DNA of 64,000 nt from Georgenia satyanarayanai (GTDB lineage Bacteria > Actinomycetota > Actinomycetes > Actinomycetales > Actinomycetaceae). Location of the stretch: the NCBI RefSeq assembly GCF_009193135.1, contig NZ_VUKC01000001.1, forward strand, positions 186,001 through 250,000, in the 5' to 3' direction. Position numbers and translations under genes: made by a program. The stretch's first letter is position 1. Each line of letters begins with the position of its first letter. The notes under the pieces were generated by a model. That model made no database searches and was not told the origin of the DNA. It saw only the letters and a program-made list of their open reading frames with translations. Shown piece by piece: positions 1-6,835 of the stretch.

Positions 1-797
1 ACCCGGCGCCCGCGACGTTCGGGGAGATCACCGTCGACGACGTCCGTTTCAGCTACCCGGGCAGCGTCACCGAGGCGCTGCGGGGTGTGGACCTGCGCAT
101 CCGCCGCGGAGAGGTCGTTGCCCTCGTCGGGGAGAACGGGTCGGGCAAGACCACGCTCGCGAAGATCCTCGCCGGCCTGTACGACCCGAGCGCCGGGGCC
201 GTGCGGTGGGACGGGAGGGACACGCGCACGTACTCCCGGGTGTCCGTGCGCGACCGTGTCGCGGTGATCTTCCAGGACTTCGTCCGGTACGCCTTCACGG
301 CGAGGGAGAACATCGCGTTCGGTCGCGCCACGGCGGACCCCGACGGCGGTCGTGTCGTCGAGGCGGCACGCCGGGCCGGTGCCGCGGACTTCCTCGAGGC
401 GCTGCCCAAGGGGTACGACACGATCCTCTCGCGCATGTTCAAGGGCGGGCGGGACCTCTCCGGCGGCCAGTGGCAGCGGGTGGCGATCGCCCGCGCCTTC
501 TACCGCGACGCGCAGCTCATGATCCTCGACGAGCCGACCGCCGCCCTCGACCCCCGCGCGGAGAGCGCCCTGTACGAGTCGCTGCGCGCGGTGCTCGCCG
601 GGCGGACCGCGGTGTTCATCTCGCACCGATTCTCCTCGGTGCGGGCCGCCGACGTCATCTACGTCCTCGACCAGGGACGCGTGGTCGAGGCCGGCTCCCA
701 CGACGAGCTCATGGCCCGCGAGGGCATGTACGCCGAGCTGTTCCGGCTCCAGGCCGCCGCCTACCTCGGCGACCCCGGCGTCCCTCAGGCCCGGTAG
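1..797 (+). CDS. ABC exporter, ATP-binding domain (C-terminal part, cut by window edge)
   Basis: The reading frame is open to the left edge, so only the nucleotide-binding half of what is probably a fused membrane/ATPase exporter (lasso D-type) is visible. It shows a Walker A GENGSGKTT, a signature LSGGQWQR, a Walker B LMILDEPTAALD and an H-loop ISHRFSS, so the ATPase looks functional. It converges on the kinase gene with a 13-base tail-to-tail overlap. From its neighbours it is inferred to export the mature RiPP and give self-immunity. Which membrane domain it belongs to cannot be seen. The gene upstream, outside the window, is where a missing B1/RRE gene could lie. Confidence 0.88.
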   Translation, partial: PAPATFGEITVDDVRFSYPGSVTEALRGVDLRIRRGEVVALVGENGSGKTTLAKILAGLYDPSAGAVRWDGRDTRTYSRVSVRDRVAVIFQDFVRYAFTARENIAFGRATADPDGGRVVEAARRAGAADFLEALPKGYDTILSRMFKGGRDLSGGQWQRVAIARAFYRDAQLMILDEPTAALDPRAESALYESLRAVLAGRTAVFISHRFSSVRAADVIYVLDQGRVVEAGSHDELMAREGMYAELFRLQAAAYLGDPGVPQAR

Positions 798-1741
798 GCG
801 GGGGACAGGCGGTCCGCCGCCGTCCAGATCGCCGGCGCGATGTCCTCCCGGAAGGGCGGGCCCCAGGGCACGTGCCCGACGAGGACGGGGACGGTGCGCG
901 CGAGCCAGGAGGCGTGGGTGAAGACCTGCGCCAGGACGGCGGGGTCCTGCCAGCCCATGAGACGCGGGAAGCTCATGAGCGCGAAGAGCGCCGACTTGTG
1001 GTCGAGCGGCTCCAGCTCGAGCCGCCCCTCCCGGTTGGGCCGGGGGATGACGACGGCGCCCAGGGGCACCGCGTCCGTCCCGGGCGAGGGCAGCCCCACC
1101 ACGGTCCGGTCGTCGGCGCTCACCCGTGAGCGCAGGTCGGGCAGTCCGGCCGTGACGGCCTCGGCACCGGCGCGCAGACGCAGCTCCGTCGCGCCCAGGG
1201 GGACGAGGGGGACGTCACCGGTGGTCACCGGGACGACGTCGTCACTCACCACGCGCGCACCCTGCGCGCACAGGAGGGCCGCCAGAGTGCTCTTGCCCAT
1301 CCCGGAGTGCCCGACGAAGGCGACGGCGGTCCCGTCACGCTCGACGGCGCTCGCGTGGAGGACGGCGCTGCCCCGGAGGTAGAGCTGGAGGGCGAGCAGG
1401 GTCCCGGTCGTCATGATGGCGCGCATGCCCGGCGCGGTGCCGTGGACGAGGTGGAGGGTCACCTCGGTCAGGTCCGCGCTGATGACGAAGTCGCAGACCC
1501 CGTGGACGCGCAGGACCAGCGTGCCGTCCTCGCGGCGCGTCACCGTGTACCAGCGGTCGGGGTCGGTGCCGAAGTCGAGCAGGACGGTGCCGGGCGGGGT
1601 GCGCCGGTCCTCCGCCATGGGCGCACCGTCGACGACGGTGACGTCGACGCGCGACCCGGCGGGGGCCGGGCGGTGCTGGTGGAGGGCGAAGCCGGCGGCG
1701 ACGGTGAGGCCGTAGAGGCGCTGCGGCGGTTCGGTGCTCAT
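785..1741 (-). CDS. HPr-kinase-like RiPP-tailoring kinase
   Basis: 318 residues. A P-loop GHSGMGKST lies at about residues 144-152, followed by an acidic SDDVV stretch near 166, and the HASAV segment just before the P-loop is typical of HPrK-like proteins of RiPP loci. In the paeninodin family such kinases phosphorylate the C-terminal Ser of the lasso peptide, and that role is inferred here. It is not the regulatory HPr kinase of Firmicutes, because the fold is only partly matched and the context is RiPP. The ATG overlaps the stop of the B2 gene by four bases (ATGA), so the two are translationally coupled. The substrate residue is unknown; precursor 2 ends in Gly-Ser-Arg. Confidence 0.8.
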   Translation of the reverse strand: MSTEPPQRLYGLTVAAGFALHQHRPAPAGSRVDVTVVDGAPMAEDRRTPPGTVLLDFGTDPDRWYTVTRREDGTLVLRVHGVCDFVISADLTEVTLHLVHGTAPGMRAIMTTGTLLALQLYLRGSAVLHASAVERDGTAVAFVGHSGMGKSTLAALLCAQGARVVSDDVVPVTTGDVPLVPLGATELRLRAGAEAVTAGLPDLRSRVSADDRTVVGLPSPGTDAVPLGAVVIPRPNREGRLELEPLDHKSALFALMSFPRLMGWQDPAVLAQVFTHASWLARTVPVLVGHVPWGPPFREDIAPAIWTAADRLSPAYRA

Positions 1742-2187
1742 GCGGGGACTCCGCTCGTGAGGGTACGGAAGCTCTCGACGCCGTCGGGGTCGACGACGAT
1801 CCCGTCGATCTCCAGCCAGGCGTGGGCCTTGACCTCACCGGCGACCTTCTGCACACCGATGCGGACCGCGTGGTCGCGGTACCGCAGCGCGTGCGCACCG
1901 AGGAGGGCGCGGCGCAGGCAGGTCCCGTTGAAGGGGCGGTGCCGCAGCACCCGCCACGTGACGTCCAGCCGTTCGCGCTCCTCCTCGGTGAGGCGGATCA
2001 GCCGGGGGTCGGTCCGCCGACCGGCGGTGCCGTCGAGGACGAGCCGCACCCGCAACAGGTGGGCGAGGCGGGGCAGTGGCAGGGTGCGCAGCCCGATCTC
2101 GACGGCTGTCGCGAGCACTGCCGTGCGGAGGGCACGGATCCAGGTGCGGGGAGAGCGGCGCAGCAGCGTCCGCACGGCGCGGATCAC
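1738..2187 (-). CDS. lasso peptide B2 protein (transglutaminase-like leader peptidase)
   Basis: 149 residues, the usual size of a stand-alone B2 (Transglut_core3 fold). The expected catalytic triad is visible: Cys90 in FNGTCLRRALL, His122 in AHAWLEIDG, and Asp133 in VVDPDG. The enzyme removes the leader from the precursor before macrolactam closure. I chose the GTG at 2187 because it overlaps the cyclase stop codon as GTGA and gives the family length. The downstream kinase starts on its stop codon, so cyclase, B2 and kinase form one tightly coupled operon. B2 normally needs a B1/RRE partner to bind the leader, and none is visible in the window. Confidence 0.88.
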   Translation of the reverse strand: MIRAVRTLLRRSPRTWIRALRTAVLATAVEIGLRTLPLPRLAHLLRVRLVLDGTAGRRTDPRLIRLTEEERERLDVTWRVLRHRPFNGTCLRRALLGAHALRYRDHAVRIGVQKVAGEVKAHAWLEIDGIVVDPDGVESFRTLTSGVPA

Positions 2188-3362
2188 GGCGTCTGCTCCA
2201 GCACCGTCGCGATGCCCTGGGACTGGCACCAGGCGACCTGGAGGAGGTAGTCGGCCGCCGGGTGGGGGTCCTCCTCGAGCCACGCGGACCGCAGGGCGTC
2301 GGCGTCGACCCAGTCCGGGTCGAGGCCCGACCCGTCCCAGGCGCGGGCGAACGCACGCTCCTCCGGCCCCCAGCGGGTGGAGTTGAAGGAGGCCTTGGAG
2401 CGCCGGCTCAGCACGCGGTCGGGCAGGACGTCGTGGAAGAGTCGCCGGAAGACCGCCGTCCGGTCGCCCCAGCCCAGCGGGCCGGCCTCCGCCGCGAGGG
2501 CGTCGGCGAACCGGAGGTCCGCGAAGGGGTTGACGGGGCGCGAGCCGTACTCCGCGATGCCGGCGGCAAAGTTCGCCATCGCCACGGCCATGGGCCGGGA
2601 GCGCAGCGCCTCGCGGGTCGCGCGGTCCCAGCGCAGCGGCTCCTGCGCGAGCGCGGTGACGCGCGTGAGGTACTCGGTGGCGGCGGCCCGGCGCAGCCAC
2701 GGCGGGCTGATCGACGGACCCTGGGCGCGGACGTCACGGCGCCGCAGGACGTTGGGCCGGGCGGCGCGCAGACCCTGGCGCAGGTGGCGGCGGCGGGGAC
2801 GGGTGAGCGCGAGGGCGTCGCGGATCGCGCCCATCCGCTGCCCGTCGATGATGGCGTCGCCCCCCTCGCCGGAGATGACGACACCCGGCTCGAGCCGGCG
2901 GTAGACGGCCCCCTGGAGCTGCACGGCCTCGGGCCACTGCGGGCCGTGCCGGCGCAGCGCCGCGGTGGCGACCTCTCCGAGGAGCCGCTGCTCGCCGGCG
3001 AACTCGAGGACGTGGTGGTGACGGAGACCGAGATGGGCGAGGACGAGCTGCTGCCAGGTGGTCTCGTCCGACTCGGGCGCCGCGGGGTGGCGGACCGTCA
3101 CGGGCAGTGGCTCCGGCAGGCCGTGCCGCCGGGCCAGGTGGACGGCGAGGGCGAGGAGGGCGGAGGAGTCGCGGCCGCCGGAGAAGAGGACGTGGCAGGG
3201 CGGCGTCGACAGGGCGTCGAGGAGGATCGCCTCGAGGGTCGCCCGGGCACCGAGCCCGGTGCGCTCGACGGGGACCGGCACGGTGGTGGCCGCGGGCAGG
3301 GCCAGGAGGGTCTCGGCCCGGGTGAGGCCGCAGAAGGTGGCCTGTGCCGTCGGTGCACTCAC
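2184..3362 (-). CDS. asparagine-synthetase-like RiPP macrolactam cyclase, lacking glutaminase domain
   Basis: 392 residues from the GTG at 3362, which has an AGGAGAGG ribosome site about seven bases upstream. The pyrophosphatase loop SGGRDS is at residues 61-66 and a second ATP-site motif SGEGGDA at about 164-170. Lasso C proteins activate the acceptor Asp/Glu side chain with ATP and close the ring. Typical C proteins are about 600 residues with an N-terminal glutaminase-like domain; here that domain is absent. Upstream there is no stop codon in this frame until past precursor 1, so as sequenced the protein could begin at 3518 as a precursor-cyclase fusion of 444 residues. I think a one-base insertion is more likely (see findings). 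Confidence 0.85.
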   Translation of the reverse strand: MSAPTAQATFCGLTRAETLLALPAATTVPVPVERTGLGARATLEAILLDALSTPPCHVLFSGGRDSSALLALAVHLARRHGLPEPLPVTVRHPAAPESDETTWQQLVLAHLGLRHHHVLEFAGEQRLLGEVATAALRRHGPQWPEAVQLQGAVYRRLEPGVVISGEGGDAIIDGQRMGAIRDALALTRPRRRHLRQGLRAARPNVLRRRDVRAQGPSISPPWLRRAAATEYLTRVTALAQEPLRWDRATREALRSRPMAVAMANFAAGIAEYGSRPVNPFADLRFADALAAEAGPLGWGDRTAVFRRLFHDVLPDRVLSRRSKASFNSTRWGPEERAFARAWDGSGLDPDWVDADALRSAWLEEDPHPAADYLLQVAWCQSQGIATVLEQTP

Positions 3363-3518
3363 GCGGGGACCTCTCCTCGGGGCCGGGGGGACGTGCTGCG
3401 GGTCGCCCCAGATGTCCCACCAGATGTGGTTGTCCTTCATGGGGCCGGAGGCGAGCTTGCCGAGCGTGAGGTCGCGGACGCTGCCGACCTCGGTCATGCG
3501 GGGTGCGTCGTACTTCAT
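3363..3518 (-). CDS. lasso-type RiPP precursor peptide 1 (no stop codon of its own as sequenced)
   Basis: The ATG at 3518 follows a strong AAGGAGAAGG ribosome site. The first 20 residues fit the actinobacterial lasso leader pattern YxxPxLxxxGxxxxxTxG (Tyr3, Pro6, Met8, Gly12, Thr18, Gly20). After it come LASGPMKDN and a Trp-rich segment HIWWDIWGDP. It shares Y-APR, EVG-V, LTLG, GP-KDN and a Trp with precursor 2. The frame runs without a stop into the cyclase. If the run of six G at 3385-3390 were five, the peptide would be 52 residues, end in EVPA, and stop at a TGA overlapping the cyclase GTG. Core start and ring residue are uncertain: by the Thr(-2) rule the core begins at Gly20 and Asp29 is core position 10. 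Confidence 0.78.
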
Positions 3519-3600
3519 GTCCTTCTCCTTCGTGAGCGATGAGCCATGACGCCCGGAGGGGCCGTGCACCGACGAACGGGGGTTCCGCCGGCTGGGACCG

Positions 3601-3606
3601 AGCCTA
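3601..3606 (-). promoter_or_regulatory. possible -10 element of the precursor 1-cyclase-B2-kinase operon
   Basis: On the minus strand TAGGCT lies about 83 bases before the precursor ATG, giving a leader of roughly 75 bases. Precursor 2 has a similar hexamer at a similar distance. No convincing -35 box is seen. The rest of the 290-base gap between precursor 1 and the divergent nucleotidyltransferase gene shows no other gene. Confidence 0.3.
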
Positions 3607-3808
3607 GGGACGGGCCCGCCCCGTGACGACGGTTGTCGCGGGAGAACCTGGGTGACCCCCGGATGACGGGGCCCGGGGCGCCGCGCTCACCCGGACCCTC
3701 ACCCCGTGCGTCCCCGGAGAGACTCGGGCAATCACGCCGTGGTCCGACCTCGGCGTCGCTACGCTCCCCGTAGCGCCGGACCAGACGGCGGGCGAGGACG
3801 GGATCGGT

Positions 3809-4945
3809 ATGACGACGCGCACGAACCACGACCGGGCGGTCGGCGAGCTCCTGCGCGCCGTGTGCGGCGACGGTGACCTCCCCGCGCTCTCGCTGCCGGC
3901 CGACCCCGTCGTCGCGGCGGCCCGCCACCACCGGGTCTCCCCGCTGGCCCACGTCCGCCTGCGGGAGGCCGCCCCGGCGGTCGCCGAGGAGCTCCGGGCG
4001 GACCGGGACGCCGCCAAGTCGCTGCACATCCGCTCCGGCATGCTCCTCGCCCACGTGTCCGAGCTGCTCGCCGACGTCCCCTGGCTCGTCTTCAAGGGGC
4101 CGGTCCTCTCCGAGCTCGCCCACCCCGTGCCCGGTGTGCGGCCCTACGGCGACCTCGACCTGCTCGTCGCGCCCCAGGACCTGCGGACGGTCAGCCGCGC
4201 CCTGCTCGCGGCCGGGTGGGAGGTCGGCGACTACGAGGACATGCTCCGGAACCCGCAGACGCCGGGTGAGATGCACTGGTTCACCCCCGCGGGGATCCAG
4301 GTCGACCTCCACTGGGCGATGATCAACATGGGCTCCCGCCGCCGGCTCTTCCGGATCGACACCGGCGCGCTCCTCGCGCGGCGGCGCCGGGTGCGGATCG
4401 GCCTCGCGCAGGCGTGGACGCTGGACGAGGCGGACGCCCTCGTCCACGTCGCGCTGCACGCCGCGCTCGCCGGCGCCAACAGGCTCGGGTGGATGGTCGA
4501 CGTCGACCAGCTGAGCCGGCAGGTCGGTGACTGGCCCGCGGTCGCGGCCCGGGCCACGGAGTGGGGTGCCCAGGCGCAGCTGGCGCTCGCGCTGCGGCGG
4601 GCCACGGCGACCCTCGGCACCCCGGTGCCCCCGGAGGTCTACCGGATGCTGGGGACGTCGCTGCCCCTGCGGGTGGTCCTCGACGCCGTCGACCGGCTCT
4701 TCCCGGTGGCACGGCAGTGCCGGGACGCCTCGCCCTCGCGGCTCGTCGCCCGGGCGGTGCGCCCGGGCGCCGTCCGCACGCTCGCACAGGCCGCCCGGAA
4801 CGCGGGCCAGGGAGTCGTCGACAGGCTGGCGCCGCACGCGGGCGTCACCGCGGCCAGGGTGACGGCAGGGGAGGAGGCCCTCGAGGTCTACCTCCGGGCG
4901 GTGGAGGGCACCGCGAGGACGGGGGCCCCACCGGTCTCCCGGTGA
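3809..4945 (+). CDS. PF14907-type nucleotidyltransferase family protein (RiPP tailoring)
   Basis: 378 residues. The family core is visible as FKGP at 95-98 followed by RPYGDLDLLV at 111-120, the acidic pair of a nucleotidyltransferase fold. A conserved-looking DLHWAMI segment follows near residue 168. Members of this family sit in lasso loci with an HPr-kinase-like gene. In pseudomycoidin the homologue modifies the phosphorylated peptide, reported as hexose addition, so acting after the kinase at 785-1741 is a reasonable inference. It is divergent from precursor 1 and convergent with precursor 2, which places it in the middle of the locus. The ATG start has only a weak GAGG site. Substrate and reaction are not shown by sequence. 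Confidence 0.82.
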   Translation: MTTRTNHDRAVGELLRAVCGDGDLPALSLPADPVVAAARHHRVSPLAHVRLREAAPAVAEELRADRDAAKSLHIRSGMLLAHVSELLADVPWLVFKGPVLSELAHPVPGVRPYGDLDLLVAPQDLRTVSRALLAAGWEVGDYEDMLRNPQTPGEMHWFTPAGIQVDLHWAMINMGSRRRLFRIDTGALLARRRRVRIGLAQAWTLDEADALVHVALHAALAGANRLGWMVDVDQLSRQVGDWPAVAARATEWGAQAQLALALRRATATLGTPVPPEVYRMLGTSLPLRVVLDAVDRLFPVARQCRDASPSRLVARAVRPGAVRTLAQAARNAGQGVVDRLAPHAGVTAARVTAGEEALEVYLRAVEGTARTGAPPVSR

Positions 4946-4953
4946 GGCCCCCG
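4920..4953. terminator. hairpin between the nucleotidyltransferase and precursor 2 genes
   Basis: A long inverted repeat (eight G/C-rich pairs, a two-base internal loop, then ACCGG-TCTC-CCGGT) overlaps the stop codon of the nucleotidyltransferase gene and ends just before the precursor 2 stop codon. It is symmetrical, so it could end transcription from both sides. Confidence 0.7.
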
Positions 4954-4957
4954 TTCG

Positions 4958-5122
4958 TCAGCGCGAGCCGACCGGCGGGTGCGGACCCGTCGGCGGCTCG
5001 TCGGGCGGCCCGGCGTAGCCGGACCACACCGAGTTGTCCTTCTTCGGCCCCGGCGTCTGACGGCCGAGCGTCAGTCCGTGGACGGTGCCGACCTCGTCGA
5101 GGCGAGGTGCCGTGTAGGCCAT
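4958..5122 (-). CDS. lasso-type RiPP precursor peptide 2
   Basis: 54 residues and a normal stop codon. The ATG at 5122 has a GGAGAGGAGGA ribosome site. The leader matches YxxPxLxxxGxxxxxTxG exactly (Tyr3, Pro6, Leu8, Gly12, Thr18, Gly20). The following region has GPKKDN, a Trp and a Gly/Pro-rich tail ending GSR. It aligns with precursor 1 without gaps through GP-KDN, so both should be handled by the same enzymes. It stands alone, outside the cyclase operon, and converges on the nucleotidyltransferase gene. The core is predicted to start at Gly20 by the Thr(-2) rule, which puts the conserved Asp29 at position 10. The tail differs completely from precursor 1. Confidence 0.85.
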   Translation of the reverse strand: MAYTAPRLDEVGTVHGLTLGRQTPGPKKDNSVWSGYAGPPDEPPTGPHPPVGSR

Positions 5123-5187
5123 GTGTCCTCCTCTCCTGGGTGGTGGCGACGCGCGGCAGGTGGAGGCCCGGGCGCCGGTGTGAGGGG

Positions 5188-5193
5188 AGACTA
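5188..5193 (-). promoter_or_regulatory. possible -10 element of precursor 2
   Basis: On the minus strand TAGTCT lies about 66 bases before the precursor 2 ATG, similar in placement to the TAGGCT of precursor 1. No clear -35 box is seen. Confidence 0.3.
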
Positions 5194-5293
5194 CGGGCGC
5201 TCGGACGCCGGCGGACGGGACGAGCCGGGGGCTCGGCGGGTGATTACGGCTGACGGCGACGCTCACCCTCGCCGCGCGTGGCAGGGTGGGCGC

Positions 5294-6031
5294 GTGAGCC
5301 CCGTCTCGGTCGTCCTCGTCCACGGCATCCGCGCCTCCCGCACGATGTGGCGCCCGCAGCTCGCCGCGCTCGAGGAGGCCGGCGTGCCGGCTCTCGCCCC
5401 GGACCTCCCCGGCCACGGCCGGCGCGCGGGGGAGCCCTTCACCCTCGACGGCGCCCGCGCGGCGGTGGAGGACGCCGCCCGCTCGGCCGGGGGCGCCGTC
5501 GTCGTCGTCGGTCTCTCACTCGGTGGCTACCTCACCCTGGACTGGGCGGCGCGGACCGAGCAGCGCGTCGTCGGGGTGCTGGCGGCGGGCTGCTCCACCC
5601 GGCCGCGTGGCCCCGGCCTGGTCGCGTACCGGAGGGTCGCCGCGCTCATCGCACGGCTGCCCGACGGCGGGCGGTGGCTCAACGACACCCTGGCGCGACT
5701 GGCGCTGCCGGCCGCGGCGCTCGCGGACCTCCACGACGGCGGCATGGAGCTCGGGGTCATGGACGCCGCCCTCGCGGCGGTCGGCGGCCTGGACCCGATC
5801 GCCGACCTGCGCGCGATCGAGGCCCCGGTGCGGCTCGTCAACGGCCGCTGGGACCACTTCCGCACCGAGGAGCGCCGCTTCCTCGCCGCCTGCCGCGACG
5901 GACGGCTCGACATCGTCCCCGGCGCGACCCACCTCGTCTCGCTCGTGCGACCCGAGGAGTTCAACCGCATCATGCTCGGCCTCGTCGAGGAGGTCGCGCC
6001 CGGCTCGGTCAGGGCCCCCCGCTCGGGGTGA
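5294..6031 (+). CDS. alpha/beta hydrolase
   Basis: 245 residues from the GTG at 5294. An oxyanion-type VLVHGIRAS opens the fold, the nucleophile elbow is GLSLGGYL (Ser), an Asp lies in VNGRWDHF and the catalytic His in PGATHLVS, so the Ser-Asp-His triad is complete. It is a single-domain lipase/esterase-like hydrolase whose substrate is unknown. Its 3' end overlaps the convergent ROK-kinase gene by 23 bases. A CAGGGT hexamer ending six bases before the GTG suggests a leaderless message. It does not look like part of the RiPP locus, although it is the next gene. Confidence 0.78.
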   Translation: MSPVSVVLVHGIRASRTMWRPQLAALEEAGVPALAPDLPGHGRRAGEPFTLDGARAAVEDAARSAGGAVVVVGLSLGGYLTLDWAARTEQRVVGVLAAGCSTRPRGPGLVAYRRVAALIARLPDGGRWLNDTLARLALPAAALADLHDGGMELGVMDAALAAVGGLDPIADLRAIEAPVRLVNGRWDHFRTEERRFLAACRDGRLDIVPGATHLVSLVRPEEFNRIMLGLVEEVAPGSVRAPRSG

Positions 6032-6806
6032 TGCCGCCGAGCTCCCAGGCGCGCACCCCGCCGATGATCCCCGCGCTGTTGGGGACGATGACGACGTCGT
6101 CACCGAGGCGGTCGAGCGTCGTGGCGGTGATGCGGCGGGAGTTGCCACCCCCGAGGTAGAGCCGGTCCCACAGGACGACCGGACGCAGGGAGTCGACGAC
6201 CTGCCGCACGCGTCGCGACCACATCGCATCCCCCAGCCGCAGCCGTTCGTGCTCGCCGATGTACTCGTCGTAGGTCAGCCCCCACCGGGCCTGGGCGCGC
6301 GAGAGCTCGAGGTGCGGGGCGAGCCGGCCGCCGTCGAACAGGGCGTTGCCCAGGCCCGTCCCGAGCGTGACGACGAGCTCGAGGCCGGCCCCCGCGACCA
6401 CGCCTGCGCCGTGCACCTCGGCGTCGTTGAGGAGGAGCACCGGCATGCCGAGCTCCGCGGTGAGGGCCTCCTGGAGGTCGAGGTTCTCCCACGCCTCGAC
6501 GAGGTCCGCCAGCACCCTCGTCCGCGGCCCGGCGCGTGTCACGTAGTGGGGGGTGGTGACGACGACGCCGTGCCGGATCATCCCCGGCATCCCCACGGTG
6601 GCGCGCTCGGCGGGCGGCAGCTGCTCGGCCAGGGACCGGATCGTGTCGACGAGCCGCTGCGGCGGCAGGGGGTAGGGGGTGGCCGCCCGGACCGGCTGGG
6701 CGTGCATCGTGCCCGCCGCGTCGAGCACCGAGGCCTTGAGGCCGCCGCCGCCGCAGTCGACGGCCAGGGTTGTCGGGCCGCGGCGCGCGGTGCTCAGTGG
6801 GTCCAC
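6009..6806 (-). CDS. ROK-family polyphosphate glucokinase-like protein
   Basis: 265 residues. An N-terminal phosphate-binding DCGGGGLKA, a PGMIRHGVV segment, LLNDAEVHG with the catalytic Asp, and TLGTGLGNAL follow the order seen in actinobacterial strictly polyphosphate-dependent glucokinases. The classic ROK zinc-binding Cys cluster is not seen, as in the PPGK branch. It would phosphorylate glucose using polyphosphate or ATP. The GTG at 6806 is preceded by TAGCGT with seven bases between, so the message is probably leaderless. The specific substrate is inferred from family resemblance only. Confidence 0.75.
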   Translation of the reverse strand: MDPLSTARRGPTTLAVDCGGGGLKASVLDAAGTMHAQPVRAATPYPLPPQRLVDTIRSLAEQLPPAERATVGMPGMIRHGVVVTTPHYVTRAGPRTRVLADLVEAWENLDLQEALTAELGMPVLLLNDAEVHGAGVVAGAGLELVVTLGTGLGNALFDGGRLAPHLELSRAQARWGLTYDEYIGEHERLRLGDAMWSRRVRQVVDSLRPVVLWDRLYLGGGNSRRITATTLDRLGDDVVIVPNSAGIIGGVRAWELGGITPSGGP

Positions 6807-6813
6807 GAACGCG

Positions 6814-6829
6814 ACGCTACTACTAGCCT
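6814..6829. promoter_or_regulatory. back-to-back -10 elements for the ROK kinase (-) and truA (+)
   Basis: The two divergent start codons are only 29 bases apart. On the minus strand TAGCGT (6814-6819) lies seven bases before the kinase GTG. On the plus strand TAGCCT (6824-6829) lies six bases before the truA GTG. Each gene's -35 region must therefore lie inside the other gene's coding start. Both messages would be leaderless. Confidence 0.55.
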
Positions 6830-6835
6830 CGGGGC

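Noticed and set aside
785-1741. HPr kinase acting on the HPr at 32321
   Set aside because: The gene is 30 kb away, coupled to lasso B2 and cyclase genes, and belongs to the RiPP-associated HPrK-like group, so catabolite control is not supported.
3519-3808. A hidden B1/RRE gene between precursor 1 and the nucleotidyltransferase, or in 5123-5293
   Set aside because: No frame in these gaps encodes an 80-90 residue PqqD-like protein, and the cyclase N-terminus has no such domain.
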